Source of the DNA: CAZIQY01 sp964541605
GTDB taxonomy: Bacteria; Desulfobacterota; Syntrophia; Syntrophales; UBA2185
Direction: 5' to 3'
Length of the DNA stretch: 64,000 nt
NCBI GenBank assembly: GCA_964541605.1
Contig: CAZIQY010000004.1
Span: 1 to 64,000 of the forward strand
Shown: piece after piece, positions 43,019-52,623 of the stretch
How the letters are laid out: the number at the start of each line of letters is the position of its first letter
Numbering within the stretch: the first letter of the stretch is position 1
The notes under the pieces: model-generated
What the model saw: the letters and a program-made list of their open reading frames with translations, nothing else
Told to the model about the DNA's origin: nothing
Database searches by the model: none
Made by a program: the position numbers and the translations under genes

Positions 43019-44379
43019 CATCAAAAAACACGATCCTTGTGGTGGACGACGATCTTGCCCACCGCACTATGTTACGGACCCTGATTACCGGATGGGGCTA
43101 TAGGGTTGTCGAGGCTGATGACGGAGAAAAAGCCATTGAAGAGGTTCACCGGCAACCATTTGATATGATTCTCATGGATATCCGAATGGTCAAGGTCTCC
43201 GGGCTGGAAGCCTTGAACGAAATCAAACGCTTCAATCCCGCGATCCCGGTGGTCATCATGACGGCCTTTGCCTCGGTGGAAACGGCTGTCAGGGCTCTGA
43301 AGGACGGGGCTTACGATTATCTCACCAAACCACTCGATTTCGACGAGTTGAAGATCATCATTGAGAGAGCTATGGAACACTACCGCTTGAAGGAGGAAAA
43401 CCGTTTTCTTAAGGAAACGCTTGCCTCCCATTTTGACCGGCGCAATTTGATCGCGCGGAGCGAGGTCATGATCAGACTCCTGGATACCGTCTCCCAGGTT
43501 GCCCCCTCGGAAGCGACCGTTCTGATTACGGGAGAATCGGGAACTGGAAAAGAAATGATCGCAGGAGCCATTCATTACAACAGTCTCAGAAAAGATGGAC
43601 CGTTTATTAAAATCAACTGCGCTGCCATTACGGAAACGCTTCTTGAATCAGAGCTTTTCGGTCATGAGAAAGGGGCGTTTACCGGCGCCGACAGACGGAA
43701 GGAGGGGAAATTCCGGCAGTCTGAAGGGGGCACGATCTTTCTGGACGAAATCAGTGAAATGTCGCTTTCCATGCAGGTAAAGTTGTTGAGGGTGTTGCAG
43801 GAAAGAGAACTCACCCGTGTGGGAGGTGAGGAGGTCATCAGCATCAACGTGCGGGTTATCGCAGCAACCAACCGGGATCTGATAAGAAACATTGCCGCGG
43901 GACAATTTCGAGAGGATCTCTACTACCGCTTGAATGTCGTGAGCATTCATGTCCCCCCCCTGAGGGAACGGAAAGAAGACATCCCTCTGATCTCACAGCA
44001 CTTTTTAAAGCTGTTTGCAGAAAAGAATCGGAAAAATATCAAGGGGTTCACTCCCCGGGCCATGGACAGGCTTCTGAAACATTCCTGGCCGGGCAATGTC
44101 CGGGAACTCATGAACGCCGTGGAACGAGGGGTGGTGCTGTCCCGTTCGGAATACCTTGATGAACCGGAACTCCCCCTGATTCAGAGGGAAGCATCGACCA
44201 CAAATGATGCCTCTTCAAAAATGAACGGGACAGGAGAATTTCCCCTTGAGTCCGTGGAAAAGGAAACCATCCTGAAGGTTCTGGATACAGCCGGGGGAAA
44301 CAAGAGTGAAGCGGCCAGAAGGCTTGGCATCACGCGGCGGACCCTGCATATGAAACTGAAAAAGTACGGCATGATGTGA
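43015..44379 (+). CDS. ZraR-like sigma-54-dependent response regulator
   Basis: 454 residues of NtrC type. Receiver domain with phosphorylatable Asp55 (MILMDIRM); AAA+ domain with Walker A GESGTGKE near residue 170, the sigma-54 contact loop GAFTGADRR and the R-finger region; C-terminal Fis-type helix-turn-helix (NKSEAARRLGITRRTLHMKLKKYG). All activator parts are intact. The TGGATA-N5-TATCCA sites at 41225-41273 and 45008-45056 are its likely targets, each paired with a sigma-54 promoter. Confidence 0.95.
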   Translation: MTSKNTILVVDDDLAHRTMLRTLITGWGYRVVEADDGEKAIEEVHRQPFDMILMDIRMVKVSGLEALNEIKRFNPAIPVVIMTAFASVETAVRALKDGAYDYLTKPLDFDELKIIIERAMEHYRLKEENRFLKETLASHFDRRNLIARSEVMIRLLDTVSQVAPSEATVLITGESGTGKEMIAGAIHYNSLRKDGPFIKINCAAITETLLESELFGHEKGAFTGADRRKEGKFRQSEGGTIFLDEISEMSLSMQVKLLRVLQERELTRVGGEEVISINVRVIAATNRDLIRNIAAGQFREDLYYRLNVVSIHVPPLRERKEDIPLISQHFLKLFAEKNRKNIKGFTPRAMDRLLKHSWPGNVRELMNAVERGVVLSRSEYLDEPELPLIQREASTTNDASSKMNGTGEFPLESVEKETILKVLDTAGGNKSEAARRLGITRRTLHMKLKKYGMM

Positions 44380-44469
44380 TGATTCAGTGGCATGATGTAA
44401 AATTCCATTGACGAACAACCCTCACATCCCTATACTGCCCGCATCGCAGATCAAACTCGACAGTTTCAC

Positions 44470-44580
44470 AAAAACCGGGAATGCCCGATAATCGTCATTC
44501 CGTGTTTGGAGACTGTGTCGTAATTAGTGGCAATGTCATTCCGAACGAATGTGAGGAATCTTAATGTAACATAGGAAGCT
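44470..44580. repeat. Dispersed GTCATTCC-type intergenic repeat pieces
   Basis: CGTCATTCCGTG at about 44495 and GTCATTCCGAACGAATGTGAGGAATCTT at about 44537 resemble fragments of a common intergenic palindrome family (the latter pairs ATTCC with GGAAT). No coding content. Confidence 0.4.
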
Positions 44581-44617
44581 TCATCGAAATCATCGTGAGA
44601 AACTAAAAGGAGCTATT

Positions 44618-44947
44618 ATGGAAATAAACACAAAAAAAGACCAGAATATCGTCATCGTCTCTCTCAAGGGCAGGATGGATGCGGTCACGTCTCCTGACTT
44701 TGAAAAAAGCCTGTCGGAACGGATTGCTGCCGGAGAGAGCAACTTCCTGATAAACATGGGCCGTCTTGAATATATCAGCAGCGCCGGTCTCAGGAGCATC
44801 CTGACAATAGCGAAACTTCTGAAAGCAAAAGATGGAAAAATCCTGTTTGCCGGGTTGCAGGGTCCCGTTAAAGACGTGTTCAACATATCAGGATTCGGTA
44901 ACATTTTTAAGATATTCGAGACAGAGGAAGAGGCGCTTAAAGCCTAA
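44618..44947 (+). CDS. STAS-domain anti-sigma-factor antagonist
   Basis: 109-residue single STAS domain. NIVIVSLKGRMDAVTSPDFEKSL is the first strand-helix, and the phosphorylatable serine lies in YISSAGLRSILTIAKLLK near residue 55-57. Such proteins bind an anti-sigma kinase when unphosphorylated. No partner kinase is next to it. AAAGGAG precedes ATG 44618. It stands alone between the ZraSR-like pair and the efflux operon. Confidence 0.9.
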   Translation: MEINTKKDQNIVIVSLKGRMDAVTSPDFEKSLSERIAAGESNFLINMGRLEYISSAGLRSILTIAKLLKAKDGKILFAGLQGPVKDVFNISGFGNIFKIFETEEEALKA

Positions 44948-45007
44948 CCATGGCGCTGCTCTTATTGGTAAAATCCTCAGCAACTGGATGACACATATTA
45001 CGGTTCC

Positions 45008-45056
45008 TGGATATTTTATATCCATATGGATATCATCATTGGATACTTATTATCCA
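45008..45056. promoter_or_regulatory. Enhancer/operator array for the ZraR-like regulator, site 2
   Basis: Two full palindromes, TGGATA-TTTTA-TATCCA (45008-45024) and TGGATA-CTTAT-TATCCA (45040-45056), flank a half site TGGATA at 45027. The second palindrome is the exact reverse complement of the 17-mer at 41225-41241, and half-site spacing (19, then 13) is the same as at site 1. Confidence 0.82.
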
Positions 45057-45142
45057 TTTTAACACGGTAAAATGACATGGCAAAAAGTCTCCTTCATAAA
45101 AACGCATAATTATATTGACATGTTATAATGATATATCGTCTT

Positions 45143-45158
45143 TGGCACAATCCCTGCT
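45143..45158 (+). promoter_or_regulatory. Sigma-54 promoter of the efflux operon
   Basis: TGGCACAATCCCTGCT has GG and GC exactly 10 bases apart (GG 45144-45145, GC 45156-45157), as required for -24/-12 promoters. The transcript would start near 45169. The enhancer array ends 88 bases upstream of the GG. Confidence 0.8.
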
Positions 45159-45243
45159 GTGACCAGTGAAGATAAAAACAATCCGATCGTTTTCGTATAG
45201 AATGTCGCACATGAAACAAGGGTTTTTCAACGAGAATACATAT

Positions 45244-46533
45244 ATGAAGTGGCTGTCACGCTTCATCATCTTATTATTTATATTGATCATTCCCCTCAAA
45301 GCGGAGGCGGAAAATCCCATAAAGAAGGGGGAACGGCTCAGCATACAACGCTGCATCGAACTCGCCATTACAAATCATCCGGTTATCAATGCCGCCCGAA
45401 ACACCGTAAAAGTGAATGAAAGCAGAATCGGCCAGGCCAGATCAAATTATTATCCGCAGCTAAACTGGCAGACGGGCTACAGCAGAATCTCGCCCGCTAT
45501 CTCCGGTACAACCAGGTCATTGGGAAGCAGTACGTACGATCAATATGCCAGCAATCTCAATCTGACCCAGAATCTCTACGACTTTGAAAAAACGGCGACC
45601 CAGGTACAGATTCAGAACCTCAATGCCGATTCGTCCCGTCAGGACCTTAATACCACGGAAGCACAGATCATTCTCGGAGTGAAACAATCCTATTATTCGC
45701 TTGTGCAGGCTGAGAAGAATCGGGAGGTTGCCCGGGAAAGCGTCAAACAATTTCAGATCCATCTTGAGCAGGCAAAGGGGTTTTTCGAAGTCGGCGTGAA
45801 GCCGAAATTTGATGTTACCAAAGCGGAAGTAGATTTGAGCAACGCAAAATTGAATCTCATCAGGGCTGAAAATGCTTTCCGGATTGCCAGGGTCAACCTC
45901 AACAATGCCATCGGTGTCCCCGGTGCTCCGGAGTATTCTTTAGATCATACTTTGTTGTTCGAGAAATACGAAGTTGACCTCCAGGAAGCACTGAAAAAAG
46001 CGTATGATAACAGGCCGGACCTCCGATCGCTGATGATGAAGGTGGAAGCAGGCAGTCAATCGATGGAACTGGCCAAAAAGGGTTACTACCCGTATGTGAC
46101 GGGGAATGCAAGCTGGGGTTTCGAGGGGCAGGACTTTCCCCTGGACAAAAGCTGGAATGTCGGGGCAACACTGAACATCCCTCTCTTCAGCGGTTTTCAG
46201 ACAAAAAACCAGGTTGCAGAGGCAAAAGCAACCCTGGATGTTTTGAAGGACAATGAACAATCACTGAGGATGCAGATACGGCTTGAAGTCGAACAGGCCT
46301 ATTCCAATCTGATAGAGGCGACGGAAGGGATTGCCACGGCTCAGCTTACCGTGAGACAGGCGGAAGAGAACTTCGATCTTGCAAACGGCAGGTACGCGTC
46401 CGGCGTGGGAAATCCCATCGAGGTCACAGATGCACTTGTAGCCCTGAGCAACGCCAGGACAACGCATATCGCAGCACTGACCGGTTACAAGACAGCTCAG
46501 GCAAGTTTAGAAAAGGCAATGGGTGTGAAATAA
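45244..46533 (+). CDS. TolC-family outer-membrane efflux protein
   Basis: About 430 residues. The start at ATG 45244 gives a clean signal peptide (MKWLSRFIILLFILIIPLKA-EAE); ATG 45202 or 45211 would add a poorly fitting front. The two halves of the outer-membrane efflux family are visible: LSIQRCIELAITNHPVINAARN, then ALKKAYDNRPDLRSLMMKVEAG, with long coiled-coil helices between, and VGATLNIPLFSGFQTKNQV. It forms the exit duct for the MacAB-type pump encoded behind it and is read from the sigma-54 promoter at 45143-45158. Confidence 0.92.
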   Translation: MKWLSRFIILLFILIIPLKAEAENPIKKGERLSIQRCIELAITNHPVINAARNTVKVNESRIGQARSNYYPQLNWQTGYSRISPAISGTTRSLGSSTYDQYASNLNLTQNLYDFEKTATQVQIQNLNADSSRQDLNTTEAQIILGVKQSYYSLVQAEKNREVARESVKQFQIHLEQAKGFFEVGVKPKFDVTKAEVDLSNAKLNLIRAENAFRIARVNLNNAIGVPGAPEYSLDHTLLFEKYEVDLQEALKKAYDNRPDLRSLMMKVEAGSQSMELAKKGYYPYVTGNASWGFEGQDFPLDKSWNVGATLNIPLFSGFQTKNQVAEAKATLDVLKDNEQSLRMQIRLEVEQAYSNLIEATEGIATAQLTVRQAEENFDLANGRYASGVGNPIEVTDALVALSNARTTHIAALTGYKTAQASLEKAMGVK

Positions 46534-46563
46534 CCGATTTCAATTTTTGAGAGATACGAAACA

Positions 46564-47736
46564 ATGAAAAAAAAGACTCTGATCATCTGCATCATCCTGA
46601 TCGTGATCCTGGCGGCAGGTGCGTTTTTTGTCCTTCGGAAAGGAGAAAATGGCCCGAAATTCAGGACGGAAAAAGTTACAAAAGGTGATGTCAGAGCAAC
46701 CGTCACGGCGACCGGAACGGTCAATGCCGTCACGACGGTCCTGGTCGGTACCCAGGTCTCCGGAACGATCAAGACGCTGTACGTCGATTTCAATTCCCCC
46801 GTGAAAAAAGGCCAGTTGCTTGCCCAGATCGATCCGGCCACCTTCGATGCCCAGGTCGGACAGGCAAGGGCAAATCTCTCTCTGGCGAAGGCGAACGTGG
46901 AGAAAGCCGAGGCGGCGCTCGTTGATGCGAAGAGAACCATGGAAAGAAACAAGACCCTCTACGCAAGGAATTTAATAGCCAGGAGCGACCTCGACACCTC
47001 GGAAACGAATTACCAATCGGCGACAGCACAGATTTCCGCGTCAAAGGCCCAGGTTGAACAGGCCCGGGCGGCCCTCAGGCTGGCCGAAACAAACCTGATG
47101 TATACAAGGATTATCTCCCCGGTTGACGGGACGGTTATTTCGAGAAGTGTGGACGTCGGCCAGACCGTGGCGGCAAGTTTTCAAACCCCGACTCTGTTCA
47201 ATATCGCCCAGGATCTGACCAGGATGCAGATCGACACAAGCGTCGACGAGGCGGATATCGGGAAAATCCAGGTTGACCTGCCCGTCGAATTCCTGGTGGA
47301 CGCTTATCCCGAAACGAATTTTATTGGAAGGGTTTCAGAAATCAGAAACGCCCCCACCACTGTCCAGAATGTTGTAACGTATGATGTGGTAGTCAAGGTG
47401 GACAATCCTGATCTCAAACTGAAGCCGGGCATGACCGCCAATGTTTCCGTTATCCTGGCCGATAAAAAAGGGATTCTTCGGGTACCTAACGCAGCCTTCA
47501 GATTCAGACCATCGGAAAAAGAAAAAGAGCCCGCCGATCAGAAAGGCCCCGCCGTGTGGGTTCTGGAAAACAGAAAATCGAAACGCATTAAGGTAACAAC
47601 GGGCATCAGCGACGGGAATTACACCGAAATCCTCTCAGGCGATCTGAAGGAAAGCCAGGAACTCATCCTCGAAGCAACAGGGAACAGCAAGAAAACCAAC
47701 CCACCGCCTATGGGTGGTCCGGGATTTATCAGGTAA
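46564..47736 (+). CDS. macA: MacA-like periplasmic adaptor
   Basis: 390-residue membrane-fusion protein. One N-terminal anchor helix (LIICIILIVILAAGAFFVL), a lipoyl-like half (VTATGTVNAVTTVLVGTQVSGTIKTLYVDFNSPVKKGQLLAQID), a coiled hairpin (about 95-170), and the returning strand LMYTRIISPVDGTVISRSVDVGQTV. It links the inner-membrane transporter to the TolC-type duct. It starts 30 bases after the duct gene. Confidence 0.93.
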   Translation: MKKKTLIICIILIVILAAGAFFVLRKGENGPKFRTEKVTKGDVRATVTATGTVNAVTTVLVGTQVSGTIKTLYVDFNSPVKKGQLLAQIDPATFDAQVGQARANLSLAKANVEKAEAALVDAKRTMERNKTLYARNLIARSDLDTSETNYQSATAQISASKAQVEQARAALRLAETNLMYTRIISPVDGTVISRSVDVGQTVAASFQTPTLFNIAQDLTRMQIDTSVDEADIGKIQVDLPVEFLVDAYPETNFIGRVSEIRNAPTTVQNVVTYDVVVKVDNPDLKLKPGMTANVSVILADKKGILRVPNAAFRFRPSEKEKEPADQKGPAVWVLENRKSKRIKVTTGISDGNYTEILSGDLKESQELILEATGNSKKTNPPPMGGPGFIR

Positions 47737-47737
47737 C

Positions 47738-48430
47738 ATGGCGCTGATAGAGACACGAGAGCTGGAAAAAATCTATGAATTGGGCGACAGTCCCGTCCAT
47801 GCACTCGACGGGGTATCCCTGTCAATCGACCATGGGGAATTCGTCGCCATCATGGGACCGTCCGGCTCCGGCAAATCCACGTTCATGAATCTCATCGGCT
47901 GCCTTGACGAGCCGACGAAAGGTGGGTACCTGCTCGACGGGATCGATGTAAGCAAGCTCAATCGTGATGAACTTGCCGAAATACGGAATAAAAAAATCGG
48001 TTTTGTTTTCCAGGGCTTTAATCTTCTCCCGCGGACGTCGGCCCTCGAAAATGTGGAACTGCCCATGCTGTACAACGACACAACCTCCGGAAAGAGAAGG
48101 GAAAGGGCGCTCACGGCACTCAAGGCGCTGGGGCTGGAAGGGCGGGAACACCACCACCCCAATCAGCTCTCCGGCGGTCAGCAGCAGCGGGTCGCCATCG
48201 CGAGGGCGCTTGTGAACGATGCCCCTCTGATCCTCGCCGATGAGCCGACGGGGAATCTGGACACCAAGACAAGCATCGAGATCATGGAACTTCTGGTGAG
48301 GCTGAACCAGGAATCAAACATCACGATGATCCTGGTCACCCATGACCCGGATATCGCCTCCTACAGCAGTCGCATCATCCGCTTCCTGGATGGGCGCGTT
48401 ATCCGTGACGAAAACGTGAGGAAGACATGA
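47738..48430 (+). CDS. macB: MacB-type ABC transporter ATPase
   Basis: 230-residue ATPase of the MacB/LolD group. Walker A GPSGSGKST near residue 40, signature NQLSGGQQQRVAIARAL, Walker B LILADEPTGNLD and the H-loop THD are all present. ATG 47738 lies one base after the macA stop; the 3' end overlaps the permease gene by 4 bases. In this organism the ATPase and permease are separate, not fused as in E. coli MacB. Confidence 0.95.
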   Translation: MALIETRELEKIYELGDSPVHALDGVSLSIDHGEFVAIMGPSGSGKSTFMNLIGCLDEPTKGGYLLDGIDVSKLNRDELAEIRNKKIGFVFQGFNLLPRTSALENVELPMLYNDTTSGKRRERALTALKALGLEGREHHHPNQLSGGQQQRVAIARALVNDAPLILADEPTGNLDTKTSIEIMELLVRLNQESNITMILVTHDPDIASYSSRIIRFLDGRVIRDENVRKT

Positions 48431-49656
48431 TCAACATCCCCTCGACTCTGAAAATATCCTTCCGTGCGCTTCGAGTCAACAAGATGCGCTCGGCCCTTAC
48501 CATGCTCGGGATCATCATCGGCGTCGGCGCTGTGATCACCATGCTTGCCGTCGGCACCGGCGCAAGCGAGAGGATATCAAAACAGATTGCCAGCGTGGGG
48601 AGCAACCTGATCATCATCCTTCCGGGAAGCACGACTTCGGGCGGACTGAGAATGGGCGCCGGCACACAGCAGACTCTCAAGAAAGAAGACGCCGAGGCGA
48701 TCCTGAAAGAATGTCCGGCTGTATCGGATGTTGCTCCCGTCCTGAACGGGGCGGCTCAGGTCATCTACGGCAATCAGAATTGGTCAACGGGCGTCTACGG
48801 AACAACATCCGGCATACTTGCCGTGAGAGACTGGTCTCTGATTTCAGGACGACCGTTCACCGAGCAGGACATCCGGAACGCGACCAAGGTTGCCATCGTG
48901 GGACAGACCGTTGCGGACTATCTCTTTGGCGGCATGGAACCCATCAACCAGATCATCAGAATCAAAAAAGTGCCCTTTACCGTCATCGGCATCCTCGAGA
49001 AGAAAGGCCAGTCTCCTATTGGTCAGGATCAGGACGACGTCATCTACATTCCGGTTTCAACGGCGCAAAAGAAGATATTCGGCACCCATTTCCCCGGCAT
49101 GGTGCGTTCGATCATGGTCAAGGCAAAAAGTACGGAAGATCTGAGTGCCGCGGAAAGCCAGATCACGGAACTTCTCAGGCAGAGGCACCGCATCGGACCG
49201 CGGCAGGAAAACGACTTCACGGTCAGGAACCTCACGTCGATCATGCAGGTCGCGGAACAGTCAACAAAGGTGATGACCCTCCTTCTTGGCGCCATTGCGT
49301 CCGTGTCTCTCCTCGTCGGCGGCATCGGAATCATGAATATCATGCTGGTTTCCGTAACGGAAAGAACCAAAGAAATAGGGATCCGGATGTCCGTCGGCGC
49401 CAAAACCTGGGATATCAGGCTTCAGTTCATCGTTGAGGCGCTTACTTTGTCTCTGGTCGGCGGGGTGATAGGAATCATCGCCGGGATTGCCGGCTCACAG
49501 TTATTGACGGCACTTGCCGGCTGGTCGACCATCGTTTCGCCCCTATCCGTCATCCTTGCCTTCGGTTTTTCAGGAATGGTGGGGATATTCTTCGGATTCT
49601 ATCCCGCCTACAAAGCCTCTCTGCTCAGCCCGATCGACGCCCTGAGATATGAATGA
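48427..49656 (+). CDS. macB: MacB-type ABC transporter permease
   Basis: 409 residues. An N-terminal membrane helix (LTMLGIIIGVGAVITMLAVGTG), a periplasmic core of about 220 residues (MacB_PCD), then three helices of the FtsX domain with the characteristic VGGIGIMNIMLVSVTERTKEIGIRMSVGA loop. It should drive extrusion of a periplasmic substrate through the MacA-TolC assembly; the substrate is unknown, but control by a ZraR-like regulator points to envelope stress. Confidence 0.95.
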   Translation: MINIPSTLKISFRALRVNKMRSALTMLGIIIGVGAVITMLAVGTGASERISKQIASVGSNLIIILPGSTTSGGLRMGAGTQQTLKKEDAEAILKECPAVSDVAPVLNGAAQVIYGNQNWSTGVYGTTSGILAVRDWSLISGRPFTEQDIRNATKVAIVGQTVADYLFGGMEPINQIIRIKKVPFTVIGILEKKGQSPIGQDQDDVIYIPVSTAQKKIFGTHFPGMVRSIMVKAKSTEDLSAAESQITELLRQRHRIGPRQENDFTVRNLTSIMQVAEQSTKVMTLLLGAIASVSLLVGGIGIMNIMLVSVTERTKEIGIRMSVGAKTWDIRLQFIVEALTLSLVGGVIGIIAGIAGSQLLTALAGWSTIVSPLSVILAFGFSGMVGIFFGFYPAYKASLLSPIDALRYE

Positions 49657-49784
49657 GGCTATCTTTTTACGCTTCGTTGCGGCAAGCGTTTAATCTTCCG
49701 GAAGTCAGGACAGTAATGGAGAAAATGTACTTGCCAAAACAGACATTCCTTGTTACAAAATGAAAAAAACGGGGAGGATGAGGA

Positions 49785-50726
49785 ATGGGCGAGGGCATTT
49801 CCGATTATACGAAATTCAGCGTCGATCTGCGCCGTCACATGTGGAAGGCCGGGGTGGAAATGGAGTTGCGCAGGCTCATCTGGCAGATTGCCGTCATGGG
49901 AAAATACATCTCCGCCAAGATTCACGAATCGAACCGGAAACTGGCAGGCTTCAAAAACATCTATGATGAAGAGCAAATGGCCCTGGATAGAAGCGCCGAT
50001 GAAATCCTCAAGAACCAGCTTCAGTACTCAGGATTTGTTCGGGAGTACGCCTCGGAAGAGCGGGATGCGGTCATGCAGATCGGACAGGGGAATGAGAAAT
50101 ACTTCATCACGGCAGACCCCCTGGATGGCTCGTCTTTGGTGGAAACGAACCTGGCCATCGGCACAATCATCGGCATTCACAAGGAGTCTATTTTCGCAGA
50201 GGGGAGAAATACCCTCGTGGCAGCCATGTACATCACGTATGGTCCCCTGATTACAATGGTTTACTCCGCCGGGAAAGGAACCCATGAATTCGTTCTCAAC
50301 CGGGAAGGGGAATATGCCCTGTCCGAGGAAAACATTAAGTTAAGAGAGCGGGGAGATATTTACAGTCTGGGAGGATTGAGAAGGGACTGGACGCCGGAAC
50401 ATCTTCAATACATCGAATATCTTGAAAAAGAAGGTTACAAACTCCGCTACAGCGGGGGTTTCGTGCCGGACATCAATCAGGTTCTGATAAAGAGAGGCGG
50501 TATTTTTACTTATCCCGCGCTCAAGAAGAGTCCCAAAGGGAAACTGCGGCTCCTGTTTGAACTTCAGCCCATGGCATTCATCATCGAACAGGCCGGAGGC
50601 AAAGCAACAAACGGCCAAGAAGACATTCTTTCCATTAAAGTGGAAGAACTGAATCAGCGTTGTCCGATCTACATAGGGAGCCGTTTTGAAGTGGAAAAAG
50701 CAAAGTCTTTCCTTGTCAGGGGCTAA
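49785..50726 (+). CDS. fbp: Class I fructose-1,6-bisphosphatase
   Basis: 313 residues. The metal and phosphate site FITADPLDGSSLVETNLAIGTIIGI near residues 108-132 defines the inositol-phosphatase fold; RYSGGFVPDINQVLIKRGGIFTYPA and LLFELQPMAFIIEQAGGKA complete the family pattern. It removes a phosphate in gluconeogenesis. ATG 49785 is preceded by GGGGAGGATGAGGA. It is followed 17 bases later by an aldolase gene, so two consecutive gluconeogenic steps are co-expressed. Confidence 0.95.
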   Translation: MGEGISDYTKFSVDLRRHMWKAGVEMELRRLIWQIAVMGKYISAKIHESNRKLAGFKNIYDEEQMALDRSADEILKNQLQYSGFVREYASEERDAVMQIGQGNEKYFITADPLDGSSLVETNLAIGTIIGIHKESIFAEGRNTLVAAMYITYGPLITMVYSAGKGTHEFVLNREGEYALSEENIKLRERGDIYSLGGLRRDWTPEHLQYIEYLEKEGYKLRYSGGFVPDINQVLIKRGGIFTYPALKKSPKGKLRLLFELQPMAFIIEQAGGKATNGQEDILSIKVEELNQRCPIYIGSRFEVEKAKSFLVRG

Positions 50727-50743
50727 GATGGAGGGCAAAGGCG

Positions 50744-52141
50744 ATGGCTGCGACGTATGAGAGTATTGACCGGCTAAAAAAAGGATTTACGGGTATCCTG
50801 GAAATAAGCGGCAACAGCGTCAGGGCAATAGATGAAGAAAAACTCCGGAGAACGCTCGTTGACGATCTGATTTTTTCAGCGGTGTTCAGCCCCGGCCGGG
50901 AGACCAGGGAAGCCGCATCCTGGCTGATCCGGAAAGCAGGGACGGCCCTGGGCATTTATTCCGCATCCATTCAGCCCATTTACGAGGCCATGGGCCGTAT
51001 GGAAATTTCCGGTTTTACCGTTCCGGCCATCAATATACGGGCGCTTACCTATGATGCGGCCCAGTCCGTTTTTCGTGCGGCGATGAAAGGAAACGTCGGA
51101 CCCGTGATTTTTGAGATCGCCCGCTCCGAAATCGGTTATACATTGCAGCGGCCGGCGGAGTATGCCTGTGCCGTGACTGCCGCCGCAATCAAGGTCGGAT
51201 ACAGCGGCCCCCTGTTCTTGCAGGGAGACCATTTCCAGGTAAACGCAAAGAAATTTGCCGCCGATCCGGGCAAAGAGGTTCAGGCCGTCAAAGACCTGAT
51301 CTGGGAAGCCATCGAGGCCGGATTCTACAACATCGACATAGACACATCGACCCTGGTCGATCTGTCCAGACCCACCGTCAGGGAACAGCAGAAAACAAAT
51401 TACGCTCTCGCCGCCGAACTGACAACCATGATCCGGGACCTGGAACCGGAAGGCATCACGATCTCCGTCGGCGGTGAAATCGGAGAGGTTGGCGGCAAGA
51501 ACAGCACCGTTGAGGAACTACAGGCCTTCATGGAGGGTTATCTGGGCGAGCTGAGTTCAAGTGGCGAATATTTAAAAGGAATCAGCAAGATCAGCGTCCA
51601 GACGGGGACCACCCACGGCGGTGTTCCTCTGGCCGACGGGAGCATCGCCAAGGTTAAACTGGACTTTGGCACCCTAGGAAAACTCTCGGAGACCGCAAGG
51701 CGGGAATACGGCATGTCCGGCGCGGTACAGCACGGCGCATCCACCCTTCCCGGCGAGGCTTTCGATAAATTTCCCGCCATCGGCACGGCGGAAATCCACC
51801 TGGCGACAGGCTTTCAAAACATGATCTACGACAGCGTGCACTTCCCTGCACCCCTCCGGGATGAAATCTACCGGTACATCAAAACTGACCTGATCACTGA
51901 AAAGAAGGATTCGGATACGGAAGAGCAGTTTATATACAAGACCCGCAAGAAGGGATTCGGCCCTTTCAAAAAGGACCTCTGGAATCTTCCGGAAGAGACG
52001 CTGCAAGCCATCGGTCGGGAACTGGAAGGTCAGTTCACTTTCCTGTTCGCGAGACTGAACGTCAACAACACCTTAGATATCGTGAAAAAGTACGTCAAAC
52101 CCGTCAATGTACCTTTGAAAGTCCCCGAAAACCTGAGGTGA
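50744..52141 (+). CDS. Class II fructose-bisphosphate aldolase family protein
   Basis: 465 residues. The zinc and substrate blocks are seen in LFLQGDHFQVNAKKF near residue 165, FYNIDIDTSTLVD, ISVGGEIGEVGGKN, QTGTTHGGVPL and MSGAVQHGASTLP. The protein is about 120 residues longer than usual class II aldolases, with extra N- and C-terminal segments. It very likely joins triose phosphates upstream of the bisphosphatase. A degraded copy of the end of such a gene lies at 57157-57249. Confidence 0.9.
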   Translation: MAATYESIDRLKKGFTGILEISGNSVRAIDEEKLRRTLVDDLIFSAVFSPGRETREAASWLIRKAGTALGIYSASIQPIYEAMGRMEISGFTVPAINIRALTYDAAQSVFRAAMKGNVGPVIFEIARSEIGYTLQRPAEYACAVTAAAIKVGYSGPLFLQGDHFQVNAKKFAADPGKEVQAVKDLIWEAIEAGFYNIDIDTSTLVDLSRPTVREQQKTNYALAAELTTMIRDLEPEGITISVGGEIGEVGGKNSTVEELQAFMEGYLGELSSSGEYLKGISKISVQTGTTHGGVPLADGSIAKVKLDFGTLGKLSETARREYGMSGAVQHGASTLPGEAFDKFPAIGTAEIHLATGFQNMIYDSVHFPAPLRDEIYRYIKTDLITEKKDSDTEEQFIYKTRKKGFGPFKKDLWNLPEETLQAIGRELEGQFTFLFARLNVNNTLDIVKKYVKPVNVPLKVPENLR

Positions 52142-52207
52142 CGGTCGGCAAAAAAAGTTTGACCGGAAGATCTTATGTGTTGGAAAAAGAACAAAGGAGC
52201 GAATGCA

Positions 52208-52423
52208 ATGCATAACGAATTCACAGCTATCGTCGAAAAAGACGGTGACTGGTTTATCGCGTACTGCTTAGAAATTCCAGGTGCAAATGGACAGGACCGG
52301 ACAAAAGATGAGTGTCTGGAAAACTTGTCACAAGCCGTTGATTTGATCCTGGAAGATAGACGGGAAGACGCTTTGAGAGGCATTCCGGCTGACGCCACGC
52401 GAGAAACGATTTCAGTGAGATGA
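52208..52423 (+). CDS. HicB-like antitoxin
   Basis: 71 residues of the HicB type: HNEFTAIVEKDGDWFIAYCLEIPGANGQDRTKDECLENLSQAVDLILEDR is the partly degenerate RNase-H-like fold that blocks HicA. ATG 52208 follows AAAGGAG at 52194-52200. Its stop overlaps the start of a damaged HicA gene. It may persist as an orphan antitoxin. Confidence 0.85.
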   Translation: MHNEFTAIVEKDGDWFIAYCLEIPGANGQDRTKDECLENLSQAVDLILEDRREDALRGIPADATRETISVR

Positions 52424-52623
52424 AAAGAAATGAACTGCTCAAACATCTAAGTATGCCGCGCCCTTTCAATTCCATACCCAAAATAAGAGCCGAAAACGGG
52501 CAAAAATCTGGCATGAAAATGATCGGCGGTGTCGTATATCATATAGAGAGGAAAATCACTGTTATTATAGTCGTGATTTGCGGCAAATGCACTGGCGTAG
52601 CAGCTTCTTTTGACTATACGTAG
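52420..52623 (+). pseudogene. HicA toxin remnant
   Basis: The first 11 residues, MKRNELLKHLS, match the start of HicA mRNA interferases, and the ATG overlaps the HicB stop as usual. After that the frame becomes unrelated: the catalytic histidine block (G.NHSWW-type) is not present in any frame I can find nearby. The toxin is therefore probably destroyed. The next 160 bases to 52784 carry nothing else recognisable. Confidence 0.6.

Noticed and set aside
41780..43024. 414-codon minus-strand open frame
   Set aside because: Antisense to the ZraS-like kinase gene, whose motifs are complete; no homology signs of its own.
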